From assembly GCF_000026105.1 (NCBI RefSeq), contig NC_008027.1:241501-305500 (forward strand): DNA of 64,000 nt, given 5' to 3'. Both the position numbers and the translations under genes were made by a program. Position 1 is the first letter of the stretch. Each line of letters begins with the position of its first letter. Below the pieces are notes generated by a model that saw only the letters and a list, made by a program, of their open reading frames with translations, was not told the DNA's origin and made no database searches. This document shows, piece after piece, positions 8,849 through 19,747 of this stretch. The stretch is from Pseudomonas entomophila L48 (GTDB taxonomy: Bacteria > Pseudomonadota > Gammaproteobacteria > Pseudomonadales > Pseudomonadaceae).

Positions 8849-9676
8849 CTACTCCGCCGCTGGGCTGAACACCCGCGGTGCGCTGTGTTTGGGCAGATGG
8901 ATAAGGTTGAGGTTGTGCTTGCGCGCCCACTGCAGGGCCAGGCCTGTGGGCGCGGAGAGGCTGACCAGGGTCTGGATGCCGGCGCGCAGGACTTTCTGGA
9001 TCAGTTCCAGGCTGCAGCGGCTGGTGACGATGGCCAGGCCGCCGGTGGTGTCGATGCGCTGGCGCAGCAGGGCGCCGATCAGCTTGTCCAGGGCGTTGTG
9101 CCGGCCAATGTCCTCGCGGCCCAGCAGCAGTTGGCCATCGTGGTCCATGAACAGCGCCGCATGCACGGCGCCGCAGTGTTGGCCCAACGGCTGGAAGGCA
9201 TCGATGCGCTGGCGCAGGTCCTTGAGCCAGTGTGCGGGGGGCAGGAGCGCGCCGGGCAGCACGTCGAGCTCGGGCAGCGCCTGCTCCAGGGCCTCGACGC
9301 CGCACAGGCCGCAGCCGCTGGTGCCGGCCAGTTGGCGGCGCTGGTTCTTCAGGTTCCAGAAGGCGCGGCTGGAGATCTCCAGATCGGCATAGAGTGCCGA
9401 GCCGCTGCCAGACAGCTTCACGTCATAAATTTCATCGGTGCCGGCGACGATGCCGCTGCCCACGCTGAAACCCACGGCGAAGTCTTCCAGGTCGGTGGGG
9501 CTGACCAGCATCACCGCTTGGTTGAGGCCGTTGTAGACGATGGCCAGGGCCACTTCCTCGGCCAGCGGCGTGGTCTCATGCGCGGCATCGGAAAGCTGGA
9601 CATAGTCGTAGGTGTTGCTGGCGGCGGGGAGGGCCAAAGGCGTGGACGCCGCGCAGACCGGGGGCTTGCTGTTCAT
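8849..9676 (-). CDS. fdhD: Formate dehydrogenase accessory sulfurtransferase
   Basis: A 275-residue FdhD, which passes sulfur from a cysteine desulfurase to the molybdenum cofactor of formate-dehydrogenase-type enzymes. The active Cys pair is present in GCGLCGVEAL (Cys122, Cys125), along with the motifs FAVGFSVGSGI and GREDIGRHNALDK. It is directly followed by the YdeP-type oxidoreductase gene, so it probably matures that enzyme. It is divergent from the LysM gene across 174 bp. Confidence 0.94.
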   Translation of the reverse strand: MNSKPPVCAASTPLALPAASNTYDYVQLSDAAHETTPLAEEVALAIVYNGLNQAVMLVSPTDLEDFAVGFSVGSGIVAGTDEIYDVKLSGSGSALYADLEISSRAFWNLKNQRRQLAGTSGCGLCGVEALEQALPELDVLPGALLPPAHWLKDLRQRIDAFQPLGQHCGAVHAALFMDHDGQLLLGREDIGRHNALDKLIGALLRQRIDTTGGLAIVTSRCSLELIQKVLRAGIQTLVSLSAPTGLALQWARKHNLNLIHLPKHSAPRVFSPAAE

Positions 9677-9850
9677 CGGAGCGAATACCGGCGGCAGTTT
9701 GACCCTCCCAGCCTAGGCCGGTGGGCAGGTGCCGTCTAATCGCTAGCATCTATGCCGTGATAGAGCGCGTCGATCGGTCGCAGGGGGGCGAGGTGGGCGA
9801 TCCTGGCCTAGACTGCTGCTTCCATGGATTCACCATCAAAGGAGCGCCAC

Positions 9851-10291
9851 ATGAGCCTGTTCAGTTTCGTGAAGGAAGCCGGCGAGAAGTTGATCGACCT
9901 GCTGACGCCGGGTAATGCCAATGCCGAGGAACAGTTGAAGAAGCACGTCCAGGAAGTCGGCCTGGGCAACCCGAACATCTCGGCCACTGTAGAGGGTGAC
10001 AAGGTCATCCTCAAGGGCGAGGTGAGCAGCCAGGAGGAGAAGGAGAAGATCATCCTGGCCGCCGGCAATATCGCTGGCGTTGCCTCGGTGGATGACCAGA
10101 TCACCGTGACCGGGCCGATAGCCCAGGCGGCGCGGTTCGTCACGGTGGAAAAGGGCGACACCCTCAGCGCCATCTCCAAGAAGGTGTATGGCGACGCCAA
10201 CCAGTACAACAAGATCTTCGAGGCGAACAAGCCGATGCTCAAGCATCCGGACAAGATCTATCCGGGGCAGGTGCTGCGTATTCCGGATTGA
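9851..10291 (+). CDS. kbp: BON-LysM protein, Kbp (YgaU) homolog
   Basis: A 146-residue protein with a BON domain (about 25-88) and a C-terminal LysM domain (about 96-145; FVTVEKGDTLSAISKKVYG, ending YPGQVLRIPD). This is the architecture of E. coli Kbp/YgaU, a soluble cytoplasmic potassium-binding protein. No signal peptide is visible, in line with a cytoplasmic place. The start at 9851 has AAAGGAG eight bases upstream. A REP doublet follows the stop. Confidence 0.88.
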   Translation: MSLFSFVKEAGEKLIDLLTPGNANAEEQLKKHVQEVGLGNPNISATVEGDKVILKGEVSSQEEKEKIILAAGNIAGVASVDDQITVTGPIAQAARFVTVEKGDTLSAISKKVYGDANQYNKIFEANKPMLKHPDKIYPGQVLRIPD

Positions 10292-10299
10292 TGGGTTCG

Positions 10300-10388
10300 C
10301 CTGTAGGAGCGGCTTCAGCCGCGATGAGGGCATCGCGGTGTCTGGCACCCGCTTTACGGGTGATCGCGGCTGAAGCCGCTCCTACAAG
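10300..10388. repeat. REP doublet between kbp and yrfG
   Basis: Two inverted units with the core CTGTAGGAGCGGCTTCAGCCGCGAT lie between the convergent genes kbp and yrfG. It may also end both transcripts. Confidence 0.85.
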
Positions 10389-10400
10389 GCGAATGGGTCG

Positions 10401-11063
10401 TTACAACCCTTCCAGCAATGCCCGGTAATCCTCGACCGCAGCAAACTCCTGGGTATCCCGTGGCTCGGCCCGGCTATCCGGCTGGCGCACCGCCAGCAGG
10501 TGCCCCACCCCGAACCGTCGGGCGCTGCGCAGGATTGCCAGTGTGTCGTCGATGAACAGGCTGCGCGCGGGCTCGAAGCCGATATCCGCCTGCAACGCAT
10601 CCCAGAACTGCGGGCTCTCCTTCGGGTACCCATAGTCATGCGAACTGATCAGCCGTTCGAAATACGGCGCCAGTTCCACCCGCTCCAGCTTCAGTGACAG
10701 CGAATCGCGGTGCGCATTGGTGATCATCACCACCCGCTTGCCCGCCTTGCGCACGGCCGCGAGAAAGGTGTCGGCATCGGGCTTCAGGGCGATGAGGTCG
10801 GCGATCTCCTGCTTCAACTCACGGATCGGCAGGCGCAGCTCGCGGCTCCAGAAATCCAGGCAGTACCAGTTGAGCGTGCCGGCATGCTGCTCGAACAACG
10901 GGCGTAGCTCCAACTCCGCCATGGCCCGGCTCACGCCATGCAGCTCGGCATAGCGCTGGGGCAGGTGCTCCAGCCAGAAGCGGTTGTCGTAGTGCAGGTC
11001 GAGCAGGGTGCCGTCCATGTCCAGCAGGACGGTATCGATGGCGGACCAGGGAAGAACAGGCAT
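10401..11063 (-). CDS. yrfG: HAD-type GMP/IMP nucleotidase
   Basis: A 220-residue HAD phosphatase with DMDGTLLDL (motif I, about 14-22), MITNAH (motif II), a Lys in YGYPKESPQFW (motif III) and SLFIDDTLAIL (motif IV). It matches YrfG, which dephosphorylates GMP and IMP. The start at 11063 (MPVLPWSAID) was chosen over an open frame reaching 11222, because the longer form would run into the divergent nudE gene. The two starts are 64 bp apart. Confidence 0.88.
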   Translation of the reverse strand: MPVLPWSAIDTVLLDMDGTLLDLHYDNRFWLEHLPQRYAELHGVSRAMAELELRPLFEQHAGTLNWYCLDFWSRELRLPIRELKQEIADLIALKPDADTFLAAVRKAGKRVVMITNAHRDSLSLKLERVELAPYFERLISSHDYGYPKESPQFWDALQADIGFEPARSLFIDDTLAILRSARRFGVGHLLAVRQPDSRAEPRDTQEFAAVEDYRALLEGL

Positions 11064-11127
11064 GGGAAACTCTCGATCGGTCGGCAAGCCACGGTATAGT
11101 AACCCGTTCACGCCAAGGAGCCGCACC

Positions 11128-11694
11128 ATGCGCCAGAAACCCACTGTCCTCAGCCGCGAAATCGTCGCCAGCAGCCGCCTGTTCCGGGTCGAAGCCGTGC
11201 AGTTGCGCTTCTCCAACGGCACCGAGCGTACCTACGAGCGCCTGGTTGGCCGTGGCAATGGCTATGGCGCGGTGATGGTTGTGGCCATGCTCGACTCGGA
11301 ACACGCAGTGCTGGTCGAGGAGTACTGCGGCGGTACCGACGAATACGAACTTTCCCTGCCCAAGGGCCTGATCGAGCCGGGCGAGGACGTGCTGGCCGCC
11401 GCCGACCGGGAGCTCAAGGAAGAAGCCGGTTTCGGCGCGCGCCAGCTGGAGCACCTGACCGAGCTGTCGCTGTCGCCCGGCTACATGAGCCAGAAGATCC
11501 AGGTGGTGCTGGCCACGGACCTGTACGAAGAGCGCCTGGAGGGCGACGAGCCAGAGCCGATGCGCGTCGACAAGGTCAACCTGCGTGAACTCTCGGCCCT
11601 GGCCATGCACCCGCAGTTCACCGAAGGTCGCGCGCTGGCAGCGTTGTACCTGGCCCGTGACCTGCTGATCCAGCGCGGGGTGTTGAGCGTATGA
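11128..11694 (+). CDS. nudE: ADP compounds hydrolase (Nudix)
   Basis: A 188-residue Nudix hydrolase. The Nudix box is complete (GLIEPGEDVLAAADRELKEE followed by AGF). NudE cleaves ADP-ribose, Ap3A and NADH-type dinucleotides. The start at 11128 has AAGGAG eight bases upstream. The stop overlaps the cysQ start in ATGA, so the two are translationally coupled and may both limit nucleotide by-products. Confidence 0.92.
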   Translation: MRQKPTVLSREIVASSRLFRVEAVQLRFSNGTERTYERLVGRGNGYGAVMVVAMLDSEHAVLVEEYCGGTDEYELSLPKGLIEPGEDVLAAADRELKEEAGFGARQLEHLTELSLSPGYMSQKIQVVLATDLYEERLEGDEPEPMRVDKVNLRELSALAMHPQFTEGRALAALYLARDLLIQRGVLSV

Positions 11695-12524
11695 GCGATC
11701 GGCAATTGATGCAGGACGTGGTGAGGCTCGCCTTGGCTGCGGGGGATGCGATCCTGCCGTTCTGGCGTGCGGATGTCGCCGTGACCAACAAGGCCGACGA
11801 TTCGCCGGTCACGGCGGCCGACCTGGCGGCCCATCGGGTTATCGCCGAAGGGTTGCAGGCGTTGGCGCCACAGATTCCGGTGCTGTCCGAGGAGGACTGC
11901 GACATTCCGCTGGAGAGCCGGGCCGCCTGGCAGCGCTGGTGGCTGGTCGACCCGCTGGACGGCACCAAGGAGTTCATCGCCGGTAGCGAGGAATTCACCG
12001 TCAACATTGCATTGATCGAACGCGGCGAGGTGGTGTTCGGGGTGGTGGCGATGCCGACCAACGGGCGCTGCTATTTCGGTGGGCGCGAGCTGGGGGCCTG
12101 GCGTGCCGAGCGTGAGTGTGTCGCGCAGTCGATCCAGGTGCGCGAAGTGCCGCCATCTGGGACGAACTTCACGGTCGTCGCCAGCCGTCGTCATTCCAGC
12201 CCACAGCAGGAGGCCTTGCTGGCTGGCCTGAGTGGGGCGGTGGGTCAGCTGGAACTGGCCAATATCGGCAGTTCGTTGAAATTCTGCCTGCTGGCGGAAG
12301 GGAGCGCCGATTGCTATCCGCGGTTGGCGCCGACTTCGCAGTGGGATACGGCGGCCGCGCAAGGTGTGCTGGAGGGCGCCGGGGGCGAGGTGATCGGGTT
12401 GGACGGGCTGCCGTTCAGGTATCCGGCACGGGAGTCGCTGCTCAATCCGTTTTTCCTGGCCTTGCCCAAGGCTGCCGAGTGGCGCCCCGCGCTGGTTCGG
12501 CTGGCTGCCGCGATCAATTGCTGA
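11691..12524 (+). CDS. cysQ: 3'(2'),5'-bisphosphate nucleotidase
   Basis: A 277-residue inositol-monophosphatase-fold enzyme that turns 3'-phosphoadenosine 5'-phosphate into AMP, clearing the by-product of sulfate assimilation. The metal-binding motifs are present: SEEDC (about 64-68), DPLDGTKEF (about 86-94) and WDTAAAQGVLEGAGG (about 217-231). It overlaps nudE by 4 bp. A hairpin and REP region separates it from the convergent thioesterase gene. Confidence 0.94.
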   Translation: MSDRQLMQDVVRLALAAGDAILPFWRADVAVTNKADDSPVTAADLAAHRVIAEGLQALAPQIPVLSEEDCDIPLESRAAWQRWWLVDPLDGTKEFIAGSEEFTVNIALIERGEVVFGVVAMPTNGRCYFGGRELGAWRAERECVAQSIQVREVPPSGTNFTVVASRRHSSPQQEALLAGLSGAVGQLELANIGSSLKFCLLAEGSADCYPRLAPTSQWDTAAAQGVLEGAGGEVIGLDGLPFRYPARESLLNPFFLALPKAAEWRPALVRLAAAINC

Positions 12525-12531
12525 CATTGTC

Positions 12532-12605
12532 GGGGCCGCTTTGCGGCCCATCGCCGGCAAGCCGGCTCCTACATGAACGCCCGTAGGAGCCGGCTTGCCG
12601 GCGAA
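12532..12605. repeat. GC hairpin plus REP doublet between convergent genes
   Basis: A GGGGCCGC-TTT-GCGGCCC hairpin is joined to two inverted REP units (TCGCCGGCAAGCCGGCTCCTA). The same hairpin-plus-REP composite recurs after folA (43782) and after the FecA-type receptor (47931). It probably ends transcription from both sides. Confidence 0.8.
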
Positions 12606-12611
12606 GGGATC

Positions 12612-13063
12612 TCAGCGATGCAGCACGTACTGCCCGCTGAACTTCACCGCAGGCTCGGCGCTACCCTCGTTGCACACCACCGTCTCCAGTGCTAGCCGCG
12701 CCCGTCCTCGGCGCTGGTACATCGTCAGGAACCGCTCCCAGGTCTTCGCGTCCGGCGCCGGGCAACTCGCCACCGCCGTGCCGGTGACCGGCAGTGGATA
12801 ACTGATCTGCCCTTCCTGGATGACGATATGCCCGTCATCGATCCCCAGTTCGCGCAAACGCAAATGCAGCCAGCCCCAGCCGGCGAGCACCGCGCCGCAG
12901 TAGAGACTGCCGCCGAACATGGTGCTCTTGTGGTTGACGTTGGGCGCCAGCGGCAGCTTCAGGCGCAGGCATTGATCCTGCCAGGCGATGACCTCCATGC
13001 CCATCTCGCGGGTCAGCGGGATGTCGCCGTGCAGCACGGCCTGCAGGTACTGGCTATCGGTGC

Positions 13064-13067
<4 letters not shown>
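12612..13067 (-). CDS. Hotdog-fold thioesterase (YiiD C-terminal/PaaI type)
   Basis: A 151-residue hotdog protein containing NHKSTMFGGSLYCGAVLAGWG (about 44-64), the motif of the YiiD C-terminal thioesterase family. It is probably a cytosolic acyl thioesterase of unknown substrate. Its ATG overlaps the dctD stop (ATGA), so it is coupled to dctBD and is the last gene of the long minus-strand run. Confidence 0.8.
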
Positions 13068-14472
<1,405 letters not shown>

Positions 14473-14476
<4 letters not shown>

Positions 14477-16296
14477 GCCGAGGTGTCCTCCGAAGATTGC
14501 AGGTTGGCGCCGGGCTTGGCCACGCGCAGTTGCAGGGTCAGCAGGGCGCCGCCTTCCGGGTGGTTGGCCAGCAGCAGTTCACCGCCCAGGGCGCGCATCA
14601 GGCTTTCGCAGATGGCCAGCCCCAGACCCAGGCCCTGGGTACGGGTCTTGGTGGTGAAGAACGGTTCCTTGGCGTGCTCCAGTGCCTGGCGGCTGAAGCC
14701 GGGGCCGTTGTCGCGGATGTACAGGTAGACGCAGTCGTCCCGCCGTTCGGCACTCAGCCAGAGCTTGCGTGGGTTGGCTTTCTCGGTCAGGGCGTCGAGG
14801 GCGTTGGCCAGCAGGTTGCCCAGAACCTGGCGCAGGCGTGTTTCGCCCGCTTGCACCCACAGGGTGGCTTCCGGCAGGTCACGCACCAGCTCCACGGCCA
14901 TGGCCCGGCGGCGCTTGGCCAGCAGCGCCAGGGCGTCGTCCAGCGCCGGTTGCAGGGCCACGCTTTCCGGGGCGTGGCGGTCGCGGCGGGCGAAGGCGCG
15001 CAGGTGGGCGATGATCGAGGCCATGCGGCCGGTCAGTTCACCGATCAGCTTGAGATTGCCGCGCACGTCCTCGGAACGTTGATGATCGAGAAGGATCTCG
15101 GCGTTTTCGGCGTAGCTGCGGATCGCCGCCAGCGGCTGGTTGAGTTCGTGGCTGATGCTCGCCGACATGGTGCCCAGCACCGACAGCTTGCCGGCCTGGA
15201 CCAGCTCGTCCTGGGCGCGCACCAGCTCTTGCTGTGTATTTTCGCGCTCCAGCACCGCGCTTTTCAGCCGGGTGTTGAGGCCTTCGAGGTCGGCGGTGCG
15301 TTCGATCACGCGCTTTTCCAGCTCCTGGCGGGCACGGGCCTCGAAGTCGATGCGGTCGATGTAGTGGCGGCGGCGTTGCATCACCAGGCCCGCCAGGAGC
15401 ATGGCCACCAGCAGCGCGGCGCCGCCGATGGCCATGACGGTCTGCACCGAGCGGTCGACCAGCATGCGCGGCGCGAGGATGCTGACCTGCCAACCGGTCT
15501 CCTTGATGTCGCGGGTCTGGATCAGCCAGGCAGCCTGGTCGAGGGTCAGTGGCTGTGGGGCCTGAGTCGGGTAGGGCTGGATGGCGATGATCGCCTGACG
15601 CTCGGTTTCGGTCAGCTCGCGGGTGGCGCGGAAGCGCCAGTCCGGGCGGGAGGTCAGCACCACCACGCCGTTCTGGTCGGTCAGCAGCAGCTGTTCCGGG
15701 GTGCGGCCCCAGAGGGTTTCGGTGTGGTCCAGGTCTACCTTGACCACCAGCACGCCGATCACCCGATCGCGGTCGTGCACTGCCGCGGCGAAGAAGTAGC
15801 CGCGCTTGGCCGAGGTGGTGCCCTGGCCGAAGAAGCGCCCGAGGTGGCCTTCCATTGCCTCGATGAAGTAGGGGCGGAAGGAAAAGTTGCGGCCGAGGAA
15901 ACTGTCCGGCTTGTCCCAGTTGGAGGCGGCCAGGGTGTTGCCGCTGACGTCCATCAGGTACATCACTTCGGCGCCGGTCTGGTGGGTGATGTCCTTGAGC
16001 AGGCGGTTGGCGTTGGTCACTGCCTCGAGCTTGAACGGGTCGGCCAGCACGCCACGCAGGGCCGGCAGGTCGCCGAGGATCTGCGGCAGGGTCTCGTAAC
16101 GGTGCAGGGTGCCGAGCAGGTTGGCCACGTAGAGGTCGAGGGTCTGGCGGTTCTGTGAGGCCAGTTCGTCCTGGTAGTAGCGTTCGGCGAGGTGGTGCAG
16201 CGGCCACAGCAGTGGCGCCAGGCACAGGGCCAGGAGCGCCAGGCTGCGCCAGCGGGGGCGGCGTGGAGGCGTGGGTCTTGGAATCATCGCGATCAT
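14473..16296 (-). CDS. dctB: C4-dicarboxylate sensor histidine kinase
   Basis: A 607-residue membrane kinase with one N-terminal membrane helix (about 17-34), a periplasmic tandem-PAS sensor (about 40-290, including FSFRPYFIEAMEGH, a DctB ligand-site signature), a second helix (about 300-320), a coiled coil, an H-box with His in ISHELNQPLAAI, and a GHKL ATPase (NALDAL, DNGPGF, GLGLGLAICESL). It senses succinate, fumarate or malate and phosphorylates DctD. The first ATG overlaps the foot of an 11-bp hairpin and has no clear Shine-Dalgarno; a second ATG lies at 16287. rmlD ends only 30 bp upstream. Confidence 0.92.
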
Positions 16297-16320
16297 TGCG
16301 CCAGAAAAGTCTGGCGCAAT
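16295..16320 (-). promoter_or_regulatory. Perfect hairpin covering the dctB start
   Basis: ATTGCGCCAGA (16295-16305) and TCTGGCGCAAT (16310-16320) form a perfect 11-bp stem with a 4-nt loop. On the minus strand it begins 6 nt after the rmlD stop, and its end includes the first two bases of the dctB ATG. There is no downstream T run. Confidence 0.6.
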
Positions 16321-16326
16321 TATGCG

Positions 16327-17187
16327 CTACTTCAGGCAGTCGATCAGCGCTTCATGCCAATGCGGCTGGCTGACCTGCCATTCCCGGGCCAGGCGCGAGC
16401 AGTCCAGGCGCGAGTTGAGCGGGCGCTTGGCCGGCGTCGGGTACTCGCTGGAAGGGATCGGCAGCAGCTCGGCGCAGGGCAGGCCCCGTGCCTTGAGTTG
16501 TTCGCCGATGGCCAGGGCGAAGCCGTACCAGGAGGTCTCGCCCTGGGCGGTCAGGTGATAGGTGCCCCAGGCTCCGGCCTGGCCTTGCCGCCAACGCTCG
16601 ACCAGTGCACGGGTGCTGGCGGCGATGGTGGCGGCCCAGGTGGGGGCGCCGACCTGGTCGTCAACCACCTTCAGCTGCGGTCGCTCCTGCAGCAGCTTTT
16701 GCATGGTCAGCAGGAAGTTGCGCCCCTGCAGCGAGTAGACCCAGCTGGTGCGCAGGATCAGGTGTTCACCCCCGACCTTGGCAATCGCCTGTTCGCCGGC
16801 CAGCTTGCTGCTGCCATAGACCCCCAGGGGGTTGGTCGCGTCATCTTCGTTGTAAGCGGTGGCCTTTGTGCCATCGAACACATAGTCGGTGGAGTAGTGG
16901 ATCAGCGGCGCGCCAAGACGTGCGGCTTCTTCGGCGAGCACGCGCGGGGCTTCGGCGTTGATGGCGAAGGCCAGCTGCGCTTCGCTTTCGGCCTGGTCGA
17001 CCGCCGTGTGGGCGGCGGCGTTGATGATCAGATCGGGTTTCAGCTGGCGCAGCGGTTCGCGCAAGGCTTCCGGCCGGGCGAGGTCGAGTCGGTCGCGGCC
17101 AAGCGACAGCACCTCGCCATGGCCGTCCAGCGCGCCTTGCAAGGCCTGGGCGACCTGGCCGTTGCGGCCACAGACGAGGATCTTCAT
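16327..17187 (-). CDS. rmlD: dTDP-4-dehydrorhamnose reductase
   Basis: A 286-residue short-chain dehydrogenase that makes dTDP-L-rhamnose in the last step of the pathway. The NAD(P)-binding motif CGRNGQVAQAL starts at residue 6, and the catalytic YGSSK lies near 126-130 (Tyr-x3-Lys). ATG 17187 (MKILVCGRN) overlaps the rmlC stop by 4 bp, so the open frame further upstream is not used. It is the last rml gene before dctB. Confidence 0.94.
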   Translation of the reverse strand: MKILVCGRNGQVAQALQGALDGHGEVLSLGRDRLDLARPEALREPLRQLKPDLIINAAAHTAVDQAESEAQLAFAINAEAPRVLAEEAARLGAPLIHYSTDYVFDGTKATAYNEDDATNPLGVYGSSKLAGEQAIAKVGGEHLILRTSWVYSLQGRNFLLTMQKLLQERPQLKVVDDQVGAPTWAATIAASTRALVERWRQGQAGAWGTYHLTAQGETSWYGFALAIGEQLKARGLPCAELLPIPSSEYPTPAKRPLNSRLDCSRLAREWQVSQPHWHEALIDCLK

Positions 17188-17729
17188 GGGAACAGCTCGG
17201 CTTCGTGCAGGAAAGCACCGGCCTGGTCCTTGGCCGACAGGATGGGCGGCGCCTCGAGGCCCCACTCGATCCCCAGCTCAGGGTCATCCCAACGGATACA
17301 GCGTTCGGCCTTGGGGTTGTAGTAATCGGTCGTCTTGTACAGGAAGTCGGCCGTTTCGCTCAGCACCAGGAAACCATGGGCAAACCCAGGCGGAATCCAG
17401 AACTGCGTGTGGTCCTTGGCACACAGGCGCGTGGCGACCCACTTGCCGAAGGTTTTCGAACTGCGGCGGATGTCCACGGCCACATCGAGCACTTCGCCCT
17501 GCACCACCCGCACCAGTTTCCCCTGCGGGTTGTCGATCTGGTAGTGCAGGCCACGCAGCACGCCGCGTTGCGAGCGCGAGTGGTTGTCTTGCACGAAGCC
17601 TGCCTCGAAGCCGGCTTTTTCGGCAAACTCACGGGCGTTGAAGCTTTCGAAGAAGAAGCCACGGTCATCACCGAACACTTTCGGTTCGATGATCAGGACT
17701 TCGGGTATGGCAGTCTTGACGATGTTCAT
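17184..17729 (-). CDS. rmlC: dTDP-4-dehydrorhamnose 3,5-epimerase
   Basis: A 181-residue cupin of standard length. Conserved residues are in [10 protein letters not shown] (catalytic His), [11 protein letters not shown], and the [10 protein letters not shown] and YKTTDYYNP stretches. It converts dTDP-4-keto-6-deoxyglucose to the L-lyxo isomer for RmlD. It overlaps rmlA and rmlD by 4 bp each. Confidence 0.95.
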   Translation of the reverse strand: MNIVKTAIPEVLIIEPKVFGDDRGFFFESFNAREFAEKAGFEAGFVQDNHSRSQRGVLRGLHYQIDNPQGKLVRVVQGEVLDVAVDIRRSSKTFGKWVATRLCAKDHTQFWIPPGFAHGFLVLSETADFLYKTTDYYNPKAERCIRWDDPELGIEWGLEAPPILSAKDQAGAFLHEAELFP

Positions 17730-18601
17730 GGGGTCTCTTCAGCCAATTTTTGCAAATACTGGCCGTATCCTGTCTTCTTCAACTCCGCTGCCTTGGCCAG
17801 AAGGCTGTCGCGGCCGATCCATCCTTTCTGGAAGGCAATTTCCTCGAGGCAGGCGACTTTCAGGCCCTGGCGATTCTCGATGGTCTGCACGTACTGCGCC
17901 GCTTCCAGCAGGCTTTCGTGGGTGCCGGTATCGAGCCAGGCGAAGCCGCGGCCGAAGCGTTCGACACGCAGGTCGCCACGCTTGAGGTAGGCGTTGTTGA
18001 CGTCGGTGATCTCCAGTTCGCCACGGGCGGAGGGACGAATATCCTTGGCGATCTTCACCACATCGTTGTCGTAGAAATACAGGCCGGTCACGGCGTAGCT
18101 GGACTTAGGCTGCGCGGGCTTCTCCTCGATCGAAAGCGCATGGCCCTGCGCGTCGTACTCGACCACGCCGAAACGTTCCGGGTCCTTGACCCAGTAGCCA
18201 AACACAGTGGCGCCCGAGGGGCGATTGACCGCCCTTTGCAACTGCTCGCTGAAGCCTTGGCCATGGAAGATGTTGTCACCGAGGATCAGGCACACCGAAT
18301 CGTCGCCAATGAACTGCTCGCCGATCAGGAACGCCTGGGCCAGGCCGTCGGGCGAGGGCTGTTCGGCGTAGCTGATGTTGACACCGAACTGGCTGCCGTC
18401 GCCGAACAGCTGGCGGTACTGTGGCAGGTCACGGGGTGTCGAGATCAGCAGGATGTCGCGGATCCCGGCCAGCATCAGCACCGAGATCGGGTAGTAGATC
18501 ATCGGTTTGTCGTAGATCGGCAGCAGTTGCTTCGATACACCGAGGGTGATCGGGTGCAGGCGGGTGCCGGATCCACCGGCCAGGACAATACCTTTAGTCA
18601 T
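17726..18601 (-). CDS. rmlA: Glucose-1-phosphate thymidylyltransferase
   Basis: A 291-residue nucleotidyltransferase with the signature [14 protein letters not shown] at residues 4-17 and [10 protein letters not shown] in the middle. It makes dTDP-glucose from dTTP and glucose-1-phosphate and is normally inhibited by dTDP-rhamnose. ATG 18601 ([10 protein letters not shown]) overlaps the rmlB stop by 4 bp. The gene order here, B-A-C-D, differs from the B-D-A-C order I recall for P. aeruginosa. Confidence 0.95.
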   Translation of the reverse strand: MTKGIVLAGGSGTRLHPITLGVSKQLLPIYDKPMIYYPISVLMLAGIRDILLISTPRDLPQYRQLFGDGSQFGVNISYAEQPSPDGLAQAFLIGEQFIGDDSVCLILGDNIFHGQGFSEQLQRAVNRPSGATVFGYWVKDPERFGVVEYDAQGHALSIEEKPAQPKSSYAVTGLYFYDNDVVKIAKDIRPSARGELEITDVNNAYLKRGDLRVERFGRGFAWLDTGTHESLLEAAQYVQTIENRQGLKVACLEEIAFQKGWIGRDSLLAKAAELKKTGYGQYLQKLAEETP

Positions 18602-19683
18602 GCGATCAGGTCCTTGAAGTCGGAGTTGCCCAGACGCTCGCCCTGGTAGCTGCCATCCTGAACGTGTTTGCACCAGTCTAGGTTAGCGAGGTACCACTGG
18701 ACGGTCTTGCGCAGCCCTGTGAAGAAAGTTTCATCCGGTTTCCAGCCTAGCTCGTGTTCGATCTTGCTGGCGTCGATGGCGTAGCGCAGGTCGTGGCCGG
18801 GGCGGTCCTGGACGAACGTGATCAGGTCTTTGTAGCGGGCCACGCCGGCCGGGCGGCACTCAGGCGCCAGCTCTTCGAGCAGGTCGCAGAGGGTGTGCAC
18901 CACGTCGAGGTTCTTCTGCTCGTTGTGGCCGCCGATGTTGTAGGTTTCACCAACCTTGCCAGTGGTCACCACCGTCAGCAGGGCGCGGGCGTGGTCTTCG
19001 ACGTACAGCCAGTCGCGTACCTGCTGGCCATTGCCGTAGACGGGCAGTGGCTTGCCGGCCAGGGCGTTGAGGATCATCAGCGGGATCAGCTTCTCGGGGA
19101 AGTGGTACGGGCCGTAGTTGTTCGAGCAGTTGGTGATCAGCACCGGCAGGCCATAGGTGCGATGCCAGGCGCGGACCAGGTGGTCCGAGGCGGCCTTGCT
19201 GGCCGAATAGGGCGAGCTTGGGGCATAAGGGGTGGTTTCGGTGAACAGGTCGTCGACGCCGTGCAGGTCGCCGTACACCTCGTCGGTGGAGATGTGGTGG
19301 AAGCGGAATGCCGTGCGCGCGTCGGCGGGCAGGCGGCTCCACCAGGCACGGGTGGCCTCCAGCAGGGCATAGGTGCCAACGATGTTGGTCTGGATGAACG
19401 CCGCCGGGCCGTCGATGGAACGGTCGACGTGGGACTCGGCGGCCAGGTGCATGATGGCCTGTGGCTGGAAGCGCTCCAGCAGGGCGCTGACCGTGGGCTG
19501 GTCGGCGATGTCGGCCTGGACGAACTCATAGCGGCTGTTGCTGGCGATGCCTTGCAGCGACTCCAGGTTGCCTGCGTAGGTCAGCTTGTCGAGGTTGAGG
19601 ACTTCGTGCTCGGTGTTGTCGATCAGGTGGCGGACCAGCGCCGACCCTATGAAGCCGGCGCCGCCAGTGACGAGAATGCGCAT
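18598..19683 (-). CDS. rmlB: dTDP-glucose 4,6-dehydratase
   Basis: A 361-residue extended short-chain dehydrogenase with GGAGFIGS at 7-14, a DEVYGDL stretch, and catalytic YSASKAASD. It forms dTDP-4-keto-6-deoxyglucose, the branch point used both by RmlC/RmlD and by the WecE aminotransferase encoded just upstream. A 64-bp gap separates it from wecE. AGGGA lies 9 bases before the ATG, so it may have its own promoter within the operon. Confidence 0.95.
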   Translation of the reverse strand: MRILVTGGAGFIGSALVRHLIDNTEHEVLNLDKLTYAGNLESLQGIASNSRYEFVQADIADQPTVSALLERFQPQAIMHLAAESHVDRSIDGPAAFIQTNIVGTYALLEATRAWWSRLPADARTAFRFHHISTDEVYGDLHGVDDLFTETTPYAPSSPYSASKAASDHLVRAWHRTYGLPVLITNCSNNYGPYHFPEKLIPLMILNALAGKPLPVYGNGQQVRDWLYVEDHARALLTVVTTGKVGETYNIGGHNEQKNLDVVHTLCDLLEELAPECRPAGVARYKDLITFVQDRPGHDLRYAIDASKIEHELGWKPDETFFTGLRKTVQWYLANLDWCKHVQDGSYQGERLGNSDFKDLIA

Positions 19684-19747
19684 GTGTTGTGTCCCTGCAG
19701 CTAGTCGATTGATGAGGTGTGGCGTGATGCTGCGCCGTCGGCCGGGT

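Noticed and set aside
8841..9305. N-terminal extension of the YdeP-type oxidoreductase
   Set aside because: The extra 155 codons are fdhD read in another frame, with low-complexity Arg/Pro/Ala content. The GTG at 8840 gives the normal family N-terminus.
6837..9392. Plus-strand open frame of about 850 codons over the YdeP-type gene and fdhD
   Set aside because: It crosses two well-supported minus-strand genes and has no motif of its own.
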